Assembly: GCA_026393975.1 (NCBI GenBank)
Contig: JAPKZD010000004.1
Span: 52,226 to 116,225, forward strand
Reading direction: 5' to 3'
Length of the DNA: 64,000 nt
Origin: Candidatus Aminicenantota bacterium
Lineage (GTDB): Bacteria > Acidobacteriota > Aminicenantia > Aminicenantales > Saccharicenantaceae
Each line of letters starts with the position of its first letter. Position 1 is the first letter of the stretch. Under the pieces are notes generated by a model. It was given only the letters and a program-made list of their open reading frames with translations. It was not told the DNA's origin and made no database searches. A program made the translations under genes and the position numbers. Shown here piece after piece: positions 1 through 7,562 of the stretch.

Positions 1-354
1 GTCTCTTACGATTTCGACAAGGCGGTGCCGGGAGCCGATTACCTTCTTGTCCTCGTCCAGGACGAGCAGGAGCACAAGGGCTCGAACGGCATCGTCTATC
101 ACAAGATGGTCGTCCGCGATCTCCTCGTGGCCGACTCCGCCGCGCCGCGATCGGCCGTGTTCGACCTGGCCGCCTCGGAAAAGGCGGCCGACGCCTATTT
201 GACCGAGTTCGAGAAGACCTACACCCGGGTCCCGGACTTCAAATGGGAGGTCCGGCGCAACACCCTACCTCGCAAAGGTCTCAAGGTCATCTTTTTCGTC
301 CAGGAGAAAGGGACGGGGAAGGTCCTGAACGCCGTCGTCGCCGACGTAAAATAA
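1..354 (+). CDS. C-terminal part of an unknown protein (5' end outside window)
   Basis: An open frame enters from the left edge and stops with TAA at 352-354, giving 117 residues. The visible part is a mixed alpha/beta domain with a hydrophobic strand (YLLVLVQDE) and a segment NGIVYHKMVVRDLL. That segment recalls the C-terminal region of secreted thioredoxin-fold or Omp28-like proteins, but I cannot assign a family. A GTG at 25 is available, but the frame is open upstream of it, so the gene most likely starts outside the window. About 60 bases separate it from the archease gene. Confidence 0.7.
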   Translation, partial: VSYDFDKAVPGADYLLVLVQDEQEHKGSNGIVYHKMVVRDLLVADSAAPRSAVFDLAASEKAADAYLTEFEKTYTRVPDFKWEVRRNTLPRKGLKVIFFVQEKGTGKVLNAVVADVK

Positions 355-361
355 GGCCGGG

Positions 362-390
362 CTGACTTTTCGGGGCGGTTGGGGTAAGAT
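362..390 (+). promoter_or_regulatory. possible sigma-70 promoter for archease-rtcB
   Basis: CTGACT (362-367) and TAAGAT (385-390) are separated by 17 bases. Each matches 4 of 6 consensus positions, and the inferred start lies about 20 bases before the archease ATG. This is a weak match, so readthrough from the upstream gene is equally possible. Confidence 0.35.
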
Positions 391-416
391 TCCCGAAGGG
401 ATGGCCCCTAATCGCC

Positions 417-839
417 ATGGATAAGTATAGGATCCTGCCCCACACCGCCGACGGCAAGTTCCAGGCCTACGGCCGGACGCTCGAAGAAGCCTTCGGGAAC
501 GCCGCCCTGGCCACGGCCTCCCTGATGTGGGATTGGTCGAAGGTTGAACCGAGGGCCCATCATTTCGTCCACCTCAAGGGCATCGATAGGGAACAGCTCC
601 TGGTCAAGTTCCTCGGCGAAACCATCTATCTCTTCGAGACCCAGCGGTTCCTCCTGGCGAAAGTCGACGGGCTCAGGATCCGTCCGGAATTCGAGGGCTT
701 CAGCCTTGAGGCGCTTTTGGGGGGCGACACGATCTCCGACCGCTACGAGCTCTACGGAGAGGTCAAGGCGGTGACCTATAACGACCTGAAGATCGAGGAG
801 TGCGACGGCTTCACCGTCCAGGTCGTCGTGGACATGTGA
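417..839 (+). CDS. archease, RtcB RNA ligase activator
   Basis: This 140-aa protein has the size and pattern of archease: the N-terminal HTADG motif (residues 9-13, usually HTADI/V), the central LLVKFLGETIYLFET helix, and a C-terminal acidic, hydrophobic strand ending in VDM. In characterised systems archease speeds guanylylation of RtcB and allows multiple turnovers. The next gene is rtcB, starting 8 bases after this stop, so the two are almost certainly co-transcribed. The conserved Asp of HTAD is present. The ATG at 417 agrees with the family length. Confidence 0.93.
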   Translation: MDKYRILPHTADGKFQAYGRTLEEAFGNAALATASLMWDWSKVEPRAHHFVHLKGIDREQLLVKFLGETIYLFETQRFLLAKVDGLRIRPEFEGFSLEALLGGDTISDRYELYGEVKAVTYNDLKIEECDGFTVQVVVDM

Positions 840-847
840 GCGCGACC

Positions 848-2269
848 ATGGACCTCAGAAAAATCGGAGACAACGTCTGGGAGATCCCGAAGCAGGGCGA
901 CATGAGGGTCCCGGCTGTCATCTACTCCTCAGCCCGTCTCCTCGAAGATATCCGCCGCGACATGACCCTTACTCAGGCCCGGAACGTCGCCTGCCTGCCC
1001 GGCATCGAGCGAATGTCCTACGTCATGCCCGACGCCCACCAGGGCTACGGTTTCCCGATCGGCGGCGTGGCCGCCTTCGACCTCGACTCGGGCATCATCT
1101 CGCCGGGAGGGGTCGGCTACGACATCAACTGCGGCGTCCGCCTGCTCAAGACCGATTACACGGAGACGGACGTCGCCGGCAAGCGCAAGGAGCTCCTGGC
1201 CGAGATCTTCAAGGAGGTCCCGGCCGGGGTGGGGAAGGGGGGCGTGACCAAGCTCAGCCGGGGCGTCCTCAAAGAGATCCTGGTCAAAGGCGCCGAGTGG
1301 GCCGTCGAGAACGGCTACGGCCGGAAAGAGGACCTCGAGCGGACCGAAGAATACGGTCGGATGAAGGACGCCGCCGCCGACGCCATTTCGGACAGGGCCA
1401 TGGAGAGAGGCCTTCCCCAGCTCGGGACATTGGGTTCCGGGAACCACTTCCTCGAGATCCAGAAAGTCCACGAGATCTACGATGAGGACGCGGCCCGGGC
1501 GTTCGGCATCCGTGCCGCCGGCCAGGTCCTGGTCATGATCCACTGCGGCAGCCGGGGATTCGGCCACCAGGTGGCCACCGATTACATCGAGCTCATGGAG
1601 AACGCTTTCGGCGTCAAGGGCCTGCCCGACCGCGAGCTCGTCCACGCCCCCTTCAAGTCCCCCCAGGGTCAGCAGTATTACCGGTCGATGTGCGCGGCGG
1701 TCAACTACGCCTTCGCCAACCGCCAGATGATCGCCCACTGGGTTCGCGATGTCTTCGCCCGGGTTCTCGGCACCTCCAAAGGGATGGACCAGGTCTACGA
1801 CGTCTGCCACAACGTGGCCAAGGTCGAGACGCACGAAGCGGGCGGACGCTCGAGGAGGCTCGTCGTCCACCGGAAGGGGGCGACGCGGAGCTTCGGCCCC
1901 GGCCGCTCCGAGATCCCCGAATGCTACCGCTCCGTGGGCCAGCCGGTCATCATCCCCGGCAGCATGGGGACGGCGTCGTTTATTCTGGCCGGGACGAAGG
2001 AGGCCGAGGACCTGAGTTTTAGCTCCACGGCCCACGGCGCCGGCCGGGTCATGTCCCGGCACGAGGCCGTCCGCCGTTTTCGCGGCGAGAGGATCCGGGA
2101 CGACCTGGCCCGCAAGGGGATCGAACTCAGAGCGACGAATTGGAAGGGTGTCGCCGAGGAGGCCGCCGAGGCTTACAAGGACGTGGACGAGGTCGTCCGC
2201 GTCTCCCACGAGGTCGGGCTCGGCCGCCTCGTCGCCAAGGTCGTCCCCATCGGGGTCATGAAAGGCTAG
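848..2269 (+). CDS. rtcB: RNA-splicing ligase RtcB
   Basis: RtcB is a 473-aa GTP- and Mn-dependent ligase joining 2',3'-cyclic phosphate or 3'-phosphate ends to 5'-OH RNA. Visible family motifs are PDAHQGYGFPIGG (61-73), the metal-ligand block YDINCGVR with Cys95, GSGNHFLE (His200), HCGSRGFGHQV (His232), HRKGATRSFGPG, and HGAGRVMSR with the guanylylated His (about 396). The reading frame is open upstream to 800, but ATG 848 gives the usual N terminus just after the archease stop. The 3' end overlaps the convergent polX gene by 14 bases. The pair suggests RNA repair or tRNA processing. Confidence 0.97.
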   Translation: MDLRKIGDNVWEIPKQGDMRVPAVIYSSARLLEDIRRDMTLTQARNVACLPGIERMSYVMPDAHQGYGFPIGGVAAFDLDSGIISPGGVGYDINCGVRLLKTDYTETDVAGKRKELLAEIFKEVPAGVGKGGVTKLSRGVLKEILVKGAEWAVENGYGRKEDLERTEEYGRMKDAAADAISDRAMERGLPQLGTLGSGNHFLEIQKVHEIYDEDAARAFGIRAAGQVLVMIHCGSRGFGHQVATDYIELMENAFGVKGLPDRELVHAPFKSPQGQQYYRSMCAAVNYAFANRQMIAHWVRDVFARVLGTSKGMDQVYDVCHNVAKVETHEAGGRSRRLVVHRKGATRSFGPGRSEIPECYRSVGQPVIIPGSMGTASFILAGTKEAEDLSFSSTAHGAGRVMSRHEAVRRFRGERIRDDLARKGIELRATNWKGVAEEAAEAYKDVDEVVRVSHEVGLGRLVAKVVPIGVMKG

Positions 2270-3971
2270 ATCTTTTTCCCAAGAGCGCATGGGCGCTCAA
2301 ACAGTTCAAGATATCGTCCGGCCCGAGCCAGGCCCGGCGGGCGATGCCCAAGCCGAAGCGCATCATGGCCAGCCCATCGGCGAAGTGGGTATCGGTCCCG
2401 ATCGTGATCTTAACGCCTTTTTCCTTGGCTTTCTTGAGGTTGAGCTCGTTAAGGTCGAGCCGGTCGTAGTAGGAGTTGAGCTCCAGGGCCTTGCCGTGGC
2501 GGGCCGCCCCGTCGATGACCTTATCGACGTCGACGTTGTAGCCTTCGCGTCCGGATATCAGCCGGCCCGTCGGGTGGGCGATCGTCCGAACATACGGATT
2601 CTCCAGGGCCTTGAGTATCCGCTCGGTGACGTTCTTCTTGAAACCCGAATGGACGGCGGCGACGACGAAGTCCAACCGGGCGAGAAGCTCGTCGGGGAAA
2701 TCCAGGGACCCGTCGGCCAGGATATCGACTTCGCTTCCCTTGAGGACCCGGAAACCCTTGAGCGTTCTGTTGAAGGCCTCGATCTCTTGGATCTCGGCGG
2801 CGAGCCGGTCGGCCGCGAGGCCATGGGCGTATTTTGCCGCTTGGGAGTGGTCGCAGATCGCGACGTAAGAGTAACCCATCTTCCGGGCCAGGCCGACGAC
2901 CTCGCCCAGGGACAGGTCGCCGTCGCTCGCCCGGGTGTGAACGTGGAGGTCGCCTTTGATGTTCCCGGTCTCGACGAGGCGGGGCAGGCGGCCTGCCAGT
3001 CCGAGCTCGACCTCGCCGCGGTCCTCGCGCATTTCCGGCGCGATCCAGGGCATCCTCAGGACCCGGTAACAGTCCTCCTCCTCCCGGGACGCCAGGCGCT
3101 TCGTGCCGCGGAAGACTCCGTATTCGGATATCTTCAGGCCGCGGTCCTTGGCCAGGCCGCGGAGCTTGATGTTGTGGGCCTTGGAGCCCGTGAAGTAGAG
3201 GAGGGCGGCGCCGTATTCCGACTCATCGACGATGCGAAGGTCGACCTGACGCTCGATCTCGCCCGCCCGGACGACGATCGAACCTCTGGTATCGCCCTCC
3301 GCCAGGATGCGGACCGCGTTCGGGTTGTGCGCGAAGTAGCGGATGATCTCCTTGCCGTTTTTCCCGCAGGCCAGGATGTCGATGTCGCCGACGGTCTCTT
3401 TCATGCGGCGGAGGGATCCGGCGGCCGAGACGCGGCTGATACCGGGCGCCTTTTCGAGATAGGCGATGACCTCGTCGGCTATGAGGGCGGCCCCGCAGAT
3501 GGAGATCCGCTCCGCCACGCGCTCCCGCGCTCCGATGCTCTTGCGAATGTTCTCGACCTTTTTCTCGCCCATGCCGTAGAGTCCGGCCAGCGATCCGTCG
3601 GCGATCGCGCGCTTGAGGCCGGCGAGGTCCTTGACCCCGAGCTCCTTGTTCATGAGATGGACGGTCTTGCCGCCGAGACCCTGGATCTCGAGCAGGCCGA
3701 GGAGGCTCTCCGGGACGCCCGTCATGACCTCACGGTATTTCGTCATCGTCCCGGTTTCGAGGTATTCGCCGATCTTCTTGGCCAGCCCGTCGCCGATGCC
3801 CGGGATCGTCTCCAGCCGGCCCTCGCGGGCGACCGTTTCGACGTCCTCGGTCATGTCCTGGAGGATGCGGGAGGCCTTCCGATAGGCGACGACTTTGAAC
3901 CCCGTTTCGCCCTTGATCTCGAGGGCGTCGGCGATCCTGTCGAACAGGTCGGCGACTTCCCGGTTCTTCAT
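2256..3971 (-). CDS. polX: DNA polymerase/3'-5' exonuclease PolX
   Basis: This 571-aa bacterial family X polymerase has the full domain order. Helix-hairpin-helix DNA-binding repeats include IPGIGDGLAKKIG (56-68) and LYGMGEKKVENI. The nucleotidyltransferase core has AAGSLRRM (183-190) and metal-binding aspartates GDIDIL (D196, D198), and the YFTGS motif is at 259-263. The C-terminal PHP phosphoesterase domain begins GDLHVHTRASDG (340-351), with metal-ligand histidines. The role is gap-filling in base-excision repair with proofreading by PHP. The gene stands alone, convergent to rtcB and divergent from the ThyX-like gene. Confidence 0.96.
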   Translation of the reverse strand: MKNREVADLFDRIADALEIKGETGFKVVAYRKASRILQDMTEDVETVAREGRLETIPGIGDGLAKKIGEYLETGTMTKYREVMTGVPESLLGLLEIQGLGGKTVHLMNKELGVKDLAGLKRAIADGSLAGLYGMGEKKVENIRKSIGARERVAERISICGAALIADEVIAYLEKAPGISRVSAAGSLRRMKETVGDIDILACGKNGKEIIRYFAHNPNAVRILAEGDTRGSIVVRAGEIERQVDLRIVDESEYGAALLYFTGSKAHNIKLRGLAKDRGLKISEYGVFRGTKRLASREEEDCYRVLRMPWIAPEMREDRGEVELGLAGRLPRLVETGNIKGDLHVHTRASDGDLSLGEVVGLARKMGYSYVAICDHSQAAKYAHGLAADRLAAEIQEIEAFNRTLKGFRVLKGSEVDILADGSLDFPDELLARLDFVVAAVHSGFKKNVTERILKALENPYVRTIAHPTGRLISGREGYNVDVDKVIDGAARHGKALELNSYYDRLDLNELNLKKAKEKGVKITIGTDTHFADGLAMMRFGLGIARRAWLGPDDILNCLSAHALLGKRSSLS

Positions 3972-4104
3972 CGTCTTGTCCCTCTACCCTTTAGGTTACC
4001 CCAAATGCATGACTGGGGGAAGTCCGGTTCCTGCCGGCATCATGGAGATGCCTTGAGGAGGCCGTGGAATAGAGGGCTGAGGGTATCGTCGGAGGAAGCA
4101 TAAA

Positions 4105-4176
4105 GCGGTGATTTAGTCATCACGGTCCGAATACGTCCCTACGGATAAGGACCGTGATGGCGTTAAGAATCACCGC
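4105..4176. repeat. nested perfect inverted repeats (long hairpin)
   Basis: An outer pair, GCGGTGATT (4105-4113) with AATCACCGC (4168-4176), encloses an inner pair, CATCACGGTCC (4118-4128) with GGACCGTGATG (4149-4159). The loop contains a further CGT/ACG complement (about 4135-4144). Twenty base pairs in two perfect stems within 72 bases suggest a folded RNA, a REP-like element or a protein-binding dyad. No T-run follows, so a simple terminator is unlikely. Confidence 0.7.
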
Positions 4177-4233
4177 AGCGGACGAAGACGATGCCCAAAG
4201 CCCCTCCGCGGCCGACGAAGCGGCGAGCCCGAT

Positions 4234-4260
4234 TTGACAATTCTATCGACGCCTTCTAAG
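4234..4260 (+). promoter_or_regulatory. possible promoter for the ThyX-like gene
   Basis: A perfect TTGACA (4234-4239) is followed 15 bases later by TCTAAG (4255-4260). The spacer is short and the -10 match is poor. The inferred transcript would start at or near the ATG at 4272 and be almost leaderless. Confidence 0.35.
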
Positions 4261-4271
4261 GTAGAGGCGCC

Positions 4272-5771
4272 ATGAAAGTCATCCTGGCCGGATACAACGT
4301 CGACAGCGCCGTCCTCGACGAACTCAAGAAGAATTCTCCGCCGCGCGAGGACGTCACACCCGAGACCCTGGCCGCGGCGTATGCTCGGATCTCGCGCGAC
4401 CCGCGCCCGGCCGACGAGCTCAGGGCTGCGGCCCGGATCGAGGTCGAGCGGGCCCGGCGCTCCAACCAGTCCATCATCTTCAAGATGGGACACCACTCCG
4501 TGGCCGAGCACGCCGTCTTCAATTTCGACGTCATCGGCGTGAGCCGGCTGGCCATCGAGGAGATCGAGCGCTTCCGGCTCTGCTCGTTCACGGAGAAGTC
4601 GCAGAGATACATCACCCTCGGCTCCGATTTCGTTGTCCCCGAGGAGGTGCGCCGGGCGGGAAGGGAGGACCTCTTCGTCGGGACGGTCAAGGCCCAGAAC
4701 GCCCTCTATCACCGGCTTTACGAACGCCTCAAGCCGTTCGTCTTCGAAAAATACGCGGCCGCCGCGGCCAACCCGAAAAACCACTCCGTCCTCGACGGCT
4801 GGGCCAAGGAAGACGCCCGCTACATCGTCAGCCTGGCCACGGAAGGCCAGCTCGGCCTGACCCTGAACGCCCGCAACCTCGAGCTCCTCGTCCGTCGTTT
4901 CGCGGCCAAGGGTCTCGAGGAGCTCCGGGCGTTCAACGCCAGGATCCAAGCGTTGGCCAAGGGCGTCGCCCCGTCCCTCATCCTGTTCACCGACCCGAAC
5001 GAATTCGACGCGGAGACCTACGCCGACATGGCCGCCGCGGACGGGTTCGCGCCGCCGGCGCACCGAGGGAAACGGCGGGGAGGCGAGGCCAAAGAAGTCG
5101 TCCTGGCCGGCTTTGCGGCCGACGGGGACGCAAGCGTCATCGCCGCCCTGCTCCACACGGTCACGCGGCTCTCTTATAAGGAGTGCCTGGACCGGGCAAA
5201 GAAGGCCGGTCCGGCCGTCCGGAAGGACATCGTCCGCCGGGCTTTCAAGCGGATGGAATTCTACGATTTTCCGCCGCGCGAATTCGAGCACGCCGAGCTC
5301 GTCTACGACCTCGTCGTCTCCGCCTCGTGTTTCGCTCAGCTCAAAAGGCACCGCATGGCGACGCTGACCTGGCAGCGCTACGACCCCGGACTGGGCGTGA
5401 CCGTGCCGCCCTCGATCCGGGAGGTCGGCGCCGAAAAAGAGTTCCTGGCCGTCGTCGACCGGACCAATGAAGTCCACGCCGTGCTCGAAAAGGAGATCGG
5501 GCCGGCGGCCGACTATGTCCTGACCAACGCCCACAGGCGCCGGGCCCTGCTCAAGGTTAACGTCCGCGAGCTCTACCACATCTCCCGGCTCCGCGAGGAT
5601 GCCTCGGCCCAATGGGAGATCCGGCGTGCTGCGGCCGAGATGTCCCGTCTGGCCAAGAAAGTCCTGCCGCTCACCTGCCTCATGCTCGGCGGGAAAGACG
5701 CCTACCCGGAGATCTACGCCAGGGTTTTCGGCCGTCCGCCCAAGATGGCTCCGCCAAAAATAATCCAGTAG
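4272..5771 (+). CDS. tandem ThyX-like flavin-dependent thymidylate synthase, two domains
   Basis: The protein has 499 aa, about twice the usual ThyX length of 220-250. Residues 1-240 form one ThyX-like unit, with GHHSVAEHAVFNFDV (73-87), a motif at 100-113 reading RFRLCSFTEKSQRY, and NARNLELLVRRF (199-210). Residues 275-490 form a second unit with FEHAELVYDLVVSASCFAQL, RHRMATLTWQRY (359-370) and SAQWEIRRAA (445-454). ThyX makes dTMP from dUMP using FAD and methylene-tetrahydrofolate. Its active sites are built from several subunits, so a fused pseudo-dimer is plausible. The canonical RHRxxSxxxxSxR is split between halves: the first keeps the serines but has RFR, the second keeps RHR but lacks the serines. 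Activity is uncertain. Confidence 0.88.
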   Translation: MKVILAGYNVDSAVLDELKKNSPPREDVTPETLAAAYARISRDPRPADELRAAARIEVERARRSNQSIIFKMGHHSVAEHAVFNFDVIGVSRLAIEEIERFRLCSFTEKSQRYITLGSDFVVPEEVRRAGREDLFVGTVKAQNALYHRLYERLKPFVFEKYAAAAANPKNHSVLDGWAKEDARYIVSLATEGQLGLTLNARNLELLVRRFAAKGLEELRAFNARIQALAKGVAPSLILFTDPNEFDAETYADMAAADGFAPPAHRGKRRGGEAKEVVLAGFAADGDASVIAALLHTVTRLSYKECLDRAKKAGPAVRKDIVRRAFKRMEFYDFPPREFEHAELVYDLVVSASCFAQLKRHRMATLTWQRYDPGLGVTVPPSIREVGAEKEFLAVVDRTNEVHAVLEKEIGPAADYVLTNAHRRRALLKVNVRELYHISRLREDASAQWEIRRAAAEMSRLAKKVLPLTCLMLGGKDAYPEIYARVFGRPPKMAPPKIIQ

Positions 5772-5789
5772 GCGGAACGAAGGGCGGGC

Positions 5790-6887
5790 TCATCCGCCAG
5801 GAGTTCTCTTTCTCGACCTCAGCGCGGCGACGGCCGAGATGAGCGAGACCAGCGCGCCCATGCCCCTGACCGTATCCACGGGAGAGACCCCATGCCAGGT
5901 CATGCTCCCGACGACGTCGATGGCGTGGAAGGAGAGCACGCTGACGAATGATACCGAGAGGTAGGCGGCGAGGCCGATCCCGACTCCCCAGGCGTAGCGG
6001 TGGGAACCCGGCTTCTTCATCGCTCGGAGAAAGAGGAAGAAAAGCCCCAGCGCACCGGCGGCCACGGCGGCCATGGCCGCTTTCTGGTAAGGCTTGCGGA
6101 GATCGTAGAGGTTTCCCTCCTCGGCCAGCCGGCGGCCCCACGAGGCCAAATGCCCGACGACGCCGGAGAGCTCGAGGAAGGCGCCGAGGACGAAGACGGC
6201 CGCGAACGCCAGCCAGATCGTCCGCTCCCTCGTCTCTCCCGAGGATGCACCCGGCCTCTTGCGGCCGGCCTTCGCCCGGCAGAGGGCTGCCGAAGAGATG
6301 AGGATGACGAAAATGATGGGATGGGCCCACGGCGAGGGACCGCGCCGCGGGCCCCGCTCGGCCGCCTTCGCTGCCGCGGACTCTGCGGCGGTCGAATAAT
6401 GGTAGACCCGGGTTTTTTCGAGTCCCCGATTTTGTGCGGCCGTGCCATCCCTCTTGACCGGCATCAGCTTCGTGCTGACGGCCCGCGTCCCGTCCTGCCA
6501 TTTGCCCGTCGGGCTCAGGAAGATGATGGCGGAAGCGAAGGCCATGTCCTCCCGTTCCGGGACCTCGAAGATGAACGAGAAGGTTCCGCCCCCGGCCGCC
6601 TCGCGCGTCGGTCCGGAGGAGGCGAGGTACCCCCGGATCTTCCGGTCGGCTCCCGCCCTATTAAGTGTGCAGGCGATTTGGGTTGCTTCGACGGATTTTT
6701 TCAGGGTGACCTTGATTTCGAGCGGCTGCCCGACGACCGCGGCCGCCGGCGCTTCGACGGTGAGCCAGCCGGGACGATGTTCCGTATGGTCGAGGATCAC
6801 CCACGTCGCGGCAAAGACGATGACGAGCGCGACCGCCAGGCCGGTCCGCTTGAGTTTTTTCTCGAAGACCATCTTCATGCCGGACAT
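5790..6887 (-). CDS. membrane protein of unknown function with extracytoplasmic domain
   Basis: I do not recognise a family for this 365-aa protein. An N-terminal membrane anchor (about residues 14-31) precedes a roughly 150-residue beta-rich region, probably outside the cytoplasm (PLEIKVTLKKSVEATQIACTLN, then FSFIFEVP), that resembles an Ig-like fold. Four further hydrophobic segments follow (about 189-204, 224-244, 270-286 and 296-318) and one near the C terminus. It lies 18 bases after purN on the same strand, so it probably shares the purine operon transcript, but nothing in it suggests purine chemistry. The start could also be Met4 or Met6. No strong ribosome-binding site is visible. Confidence 0.75.
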   Translation of the reverse strand: MSGMKMVFEKKLKRTGLAVALVIVFAATWVILDHTEHRPGWLTVEAPAAAVVGQPLEIKVTLKKSVEATQIACTLNRAGADRKIRGYLASSGPTREAAGGGTFSFIFEVPEREDMAFASAIIFLSPTGKWQDGTRAVSTKLMPVKRDGTAAQNRGLEKTRVYHYSTAAESAAAKAAERGPRRGPSPWAHPIIFVILISSAALCRAKAGRKRPGASSGETRERTIWLAFAAVFVLGAFLELSGVVGHLASWGRRLAEEGNLYDLRKPYQKAAMAAVAAGALGLFFLFLRAMKKPGSHRYAWGVGIGLAAYLSVSFVSVLSFHAIDVVGSMTWHGVSPVDTVRGMGALVSLISAVAALRSRKRTPGG

Positions 6888-6905
6888 CGCGCGATGGAGC
6901 CGGGC

Positions 6906-7553
6906 TCAGGCCCCGGGCTCGAGGACGAAGACGCGCCGCCCCCTGACCTCGATGCGGCCCTCGAAGTAGAGCCGGACGGCTTCCGGATAGATCCGGTGTT
7001 CTTCGACGAGGATGCGGGCGGCCAGGGTTTCCTCCGTGTCGTCCTGGAGGACGGGGACGACGGATTGGAGGATGATGGGGCCCATGTCGACCTCGGCGGC
7101 CACGAAGTGGACCGTGCAGCCCGAGAAGCGGACGCCCCAGTCGATGGCTTTCTGCTGGACGTGGAGGCCCGGGAATGACGGCAGGAGAGCGGGGTGGACG
7201 TTGATCAGCCTGTGTCGGAAGGCGTCGCAGAGCTCCGGCGTGAGGACTTTCATGTATCCGGCCAGGCAGACGAGGTCGATCCGCCTCTGTCCGAGCTCCC
7301 GGATGATGGCCCGGTCGTAGTCCTCGCGGGTGGCGAAGAGCTTGGGGTTGAGAGAGAGGGTCTCAAGGCCCCATTCGCGGGCCTTGACGAGGCCCGGGGC
7401 ATCCTCTTTATTGCTGAAGACGAGGCCGATGTCCGCGTCGATCCCGCCCTTCCGGACGGCCTCGCGGATGGCCATGAAGTTCGAGCCGCGACCGGACAGG
7501 AAGACGGCGATGCGGCCCCTTTTCCGTTGACTCCGGAAGACGACGTCGTCCAT
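6906..7553 (-). CDS. purN: phosphoribosylglycinamide formyltransferase PurN
   Basis: GAR transformylase transfers a formyl group from 10-formyl-tetrahydrofolate to GAR, the third step of purine synthesis. The 215-aa protein has FLSGRGSNFMA (18-28) for phosphate binding, and the catalytic triad is visible as N118 and H120 in INVHPALLPSFPG and D156 in EVDMGPI. An N-terminal extension of about 12 residues precedes the usual start, and no better internal Met exists. It starts 9 bases after purL, as the last recognisable pur gene of the operon. Confidence 0.96.
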   Translation of the reverse strand: MDDVVFRSQRKRGRIAVFLSGRGSNFMAIREAVRKGGIDADIGLVFSNKEDAPGLVKAREWGLETLSLNPKLFATREDYDRAIIRELGQRRIDLVCLAGYMKVLTPELCDAFRHRLINVHPALLPSFPGLHVQQKAIDWGVRFSGCTVHFVAAEVDMGPIILQSVVPVLQDDTEETLAARILVEEHRIYPEAVRLYFEGRIEVRGRRVFVLEPGA

Positions 7554-7562
7554 GATTCTCCC

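Larger units (their letters stand above)
3972..4271. other. intergenic region between polX and the ThyX-like gene
   Basis: These 300 bases separate two divergently transcribed genes. I see no convincing coding frame. The middle holds a nested pair of perfect inverted repeats (4105-4176), and the right end holds a possible promoter (TTGACA at 4234). The left part (about 3985-4100) shows no structure I can interpret. It should contain the polX promoter, but no clear consensus is visible on the minus strand. Confidence 0.6.

Noticed and set aside
2289..4103. 604-codon open frame on the plus strand opposite polX
   Set aside because: It is the antisense of a well-supported gene and consists of low-complexity Asp/Leu/Val/Gly-rich sequence, as G+C-rich antisense frames do.
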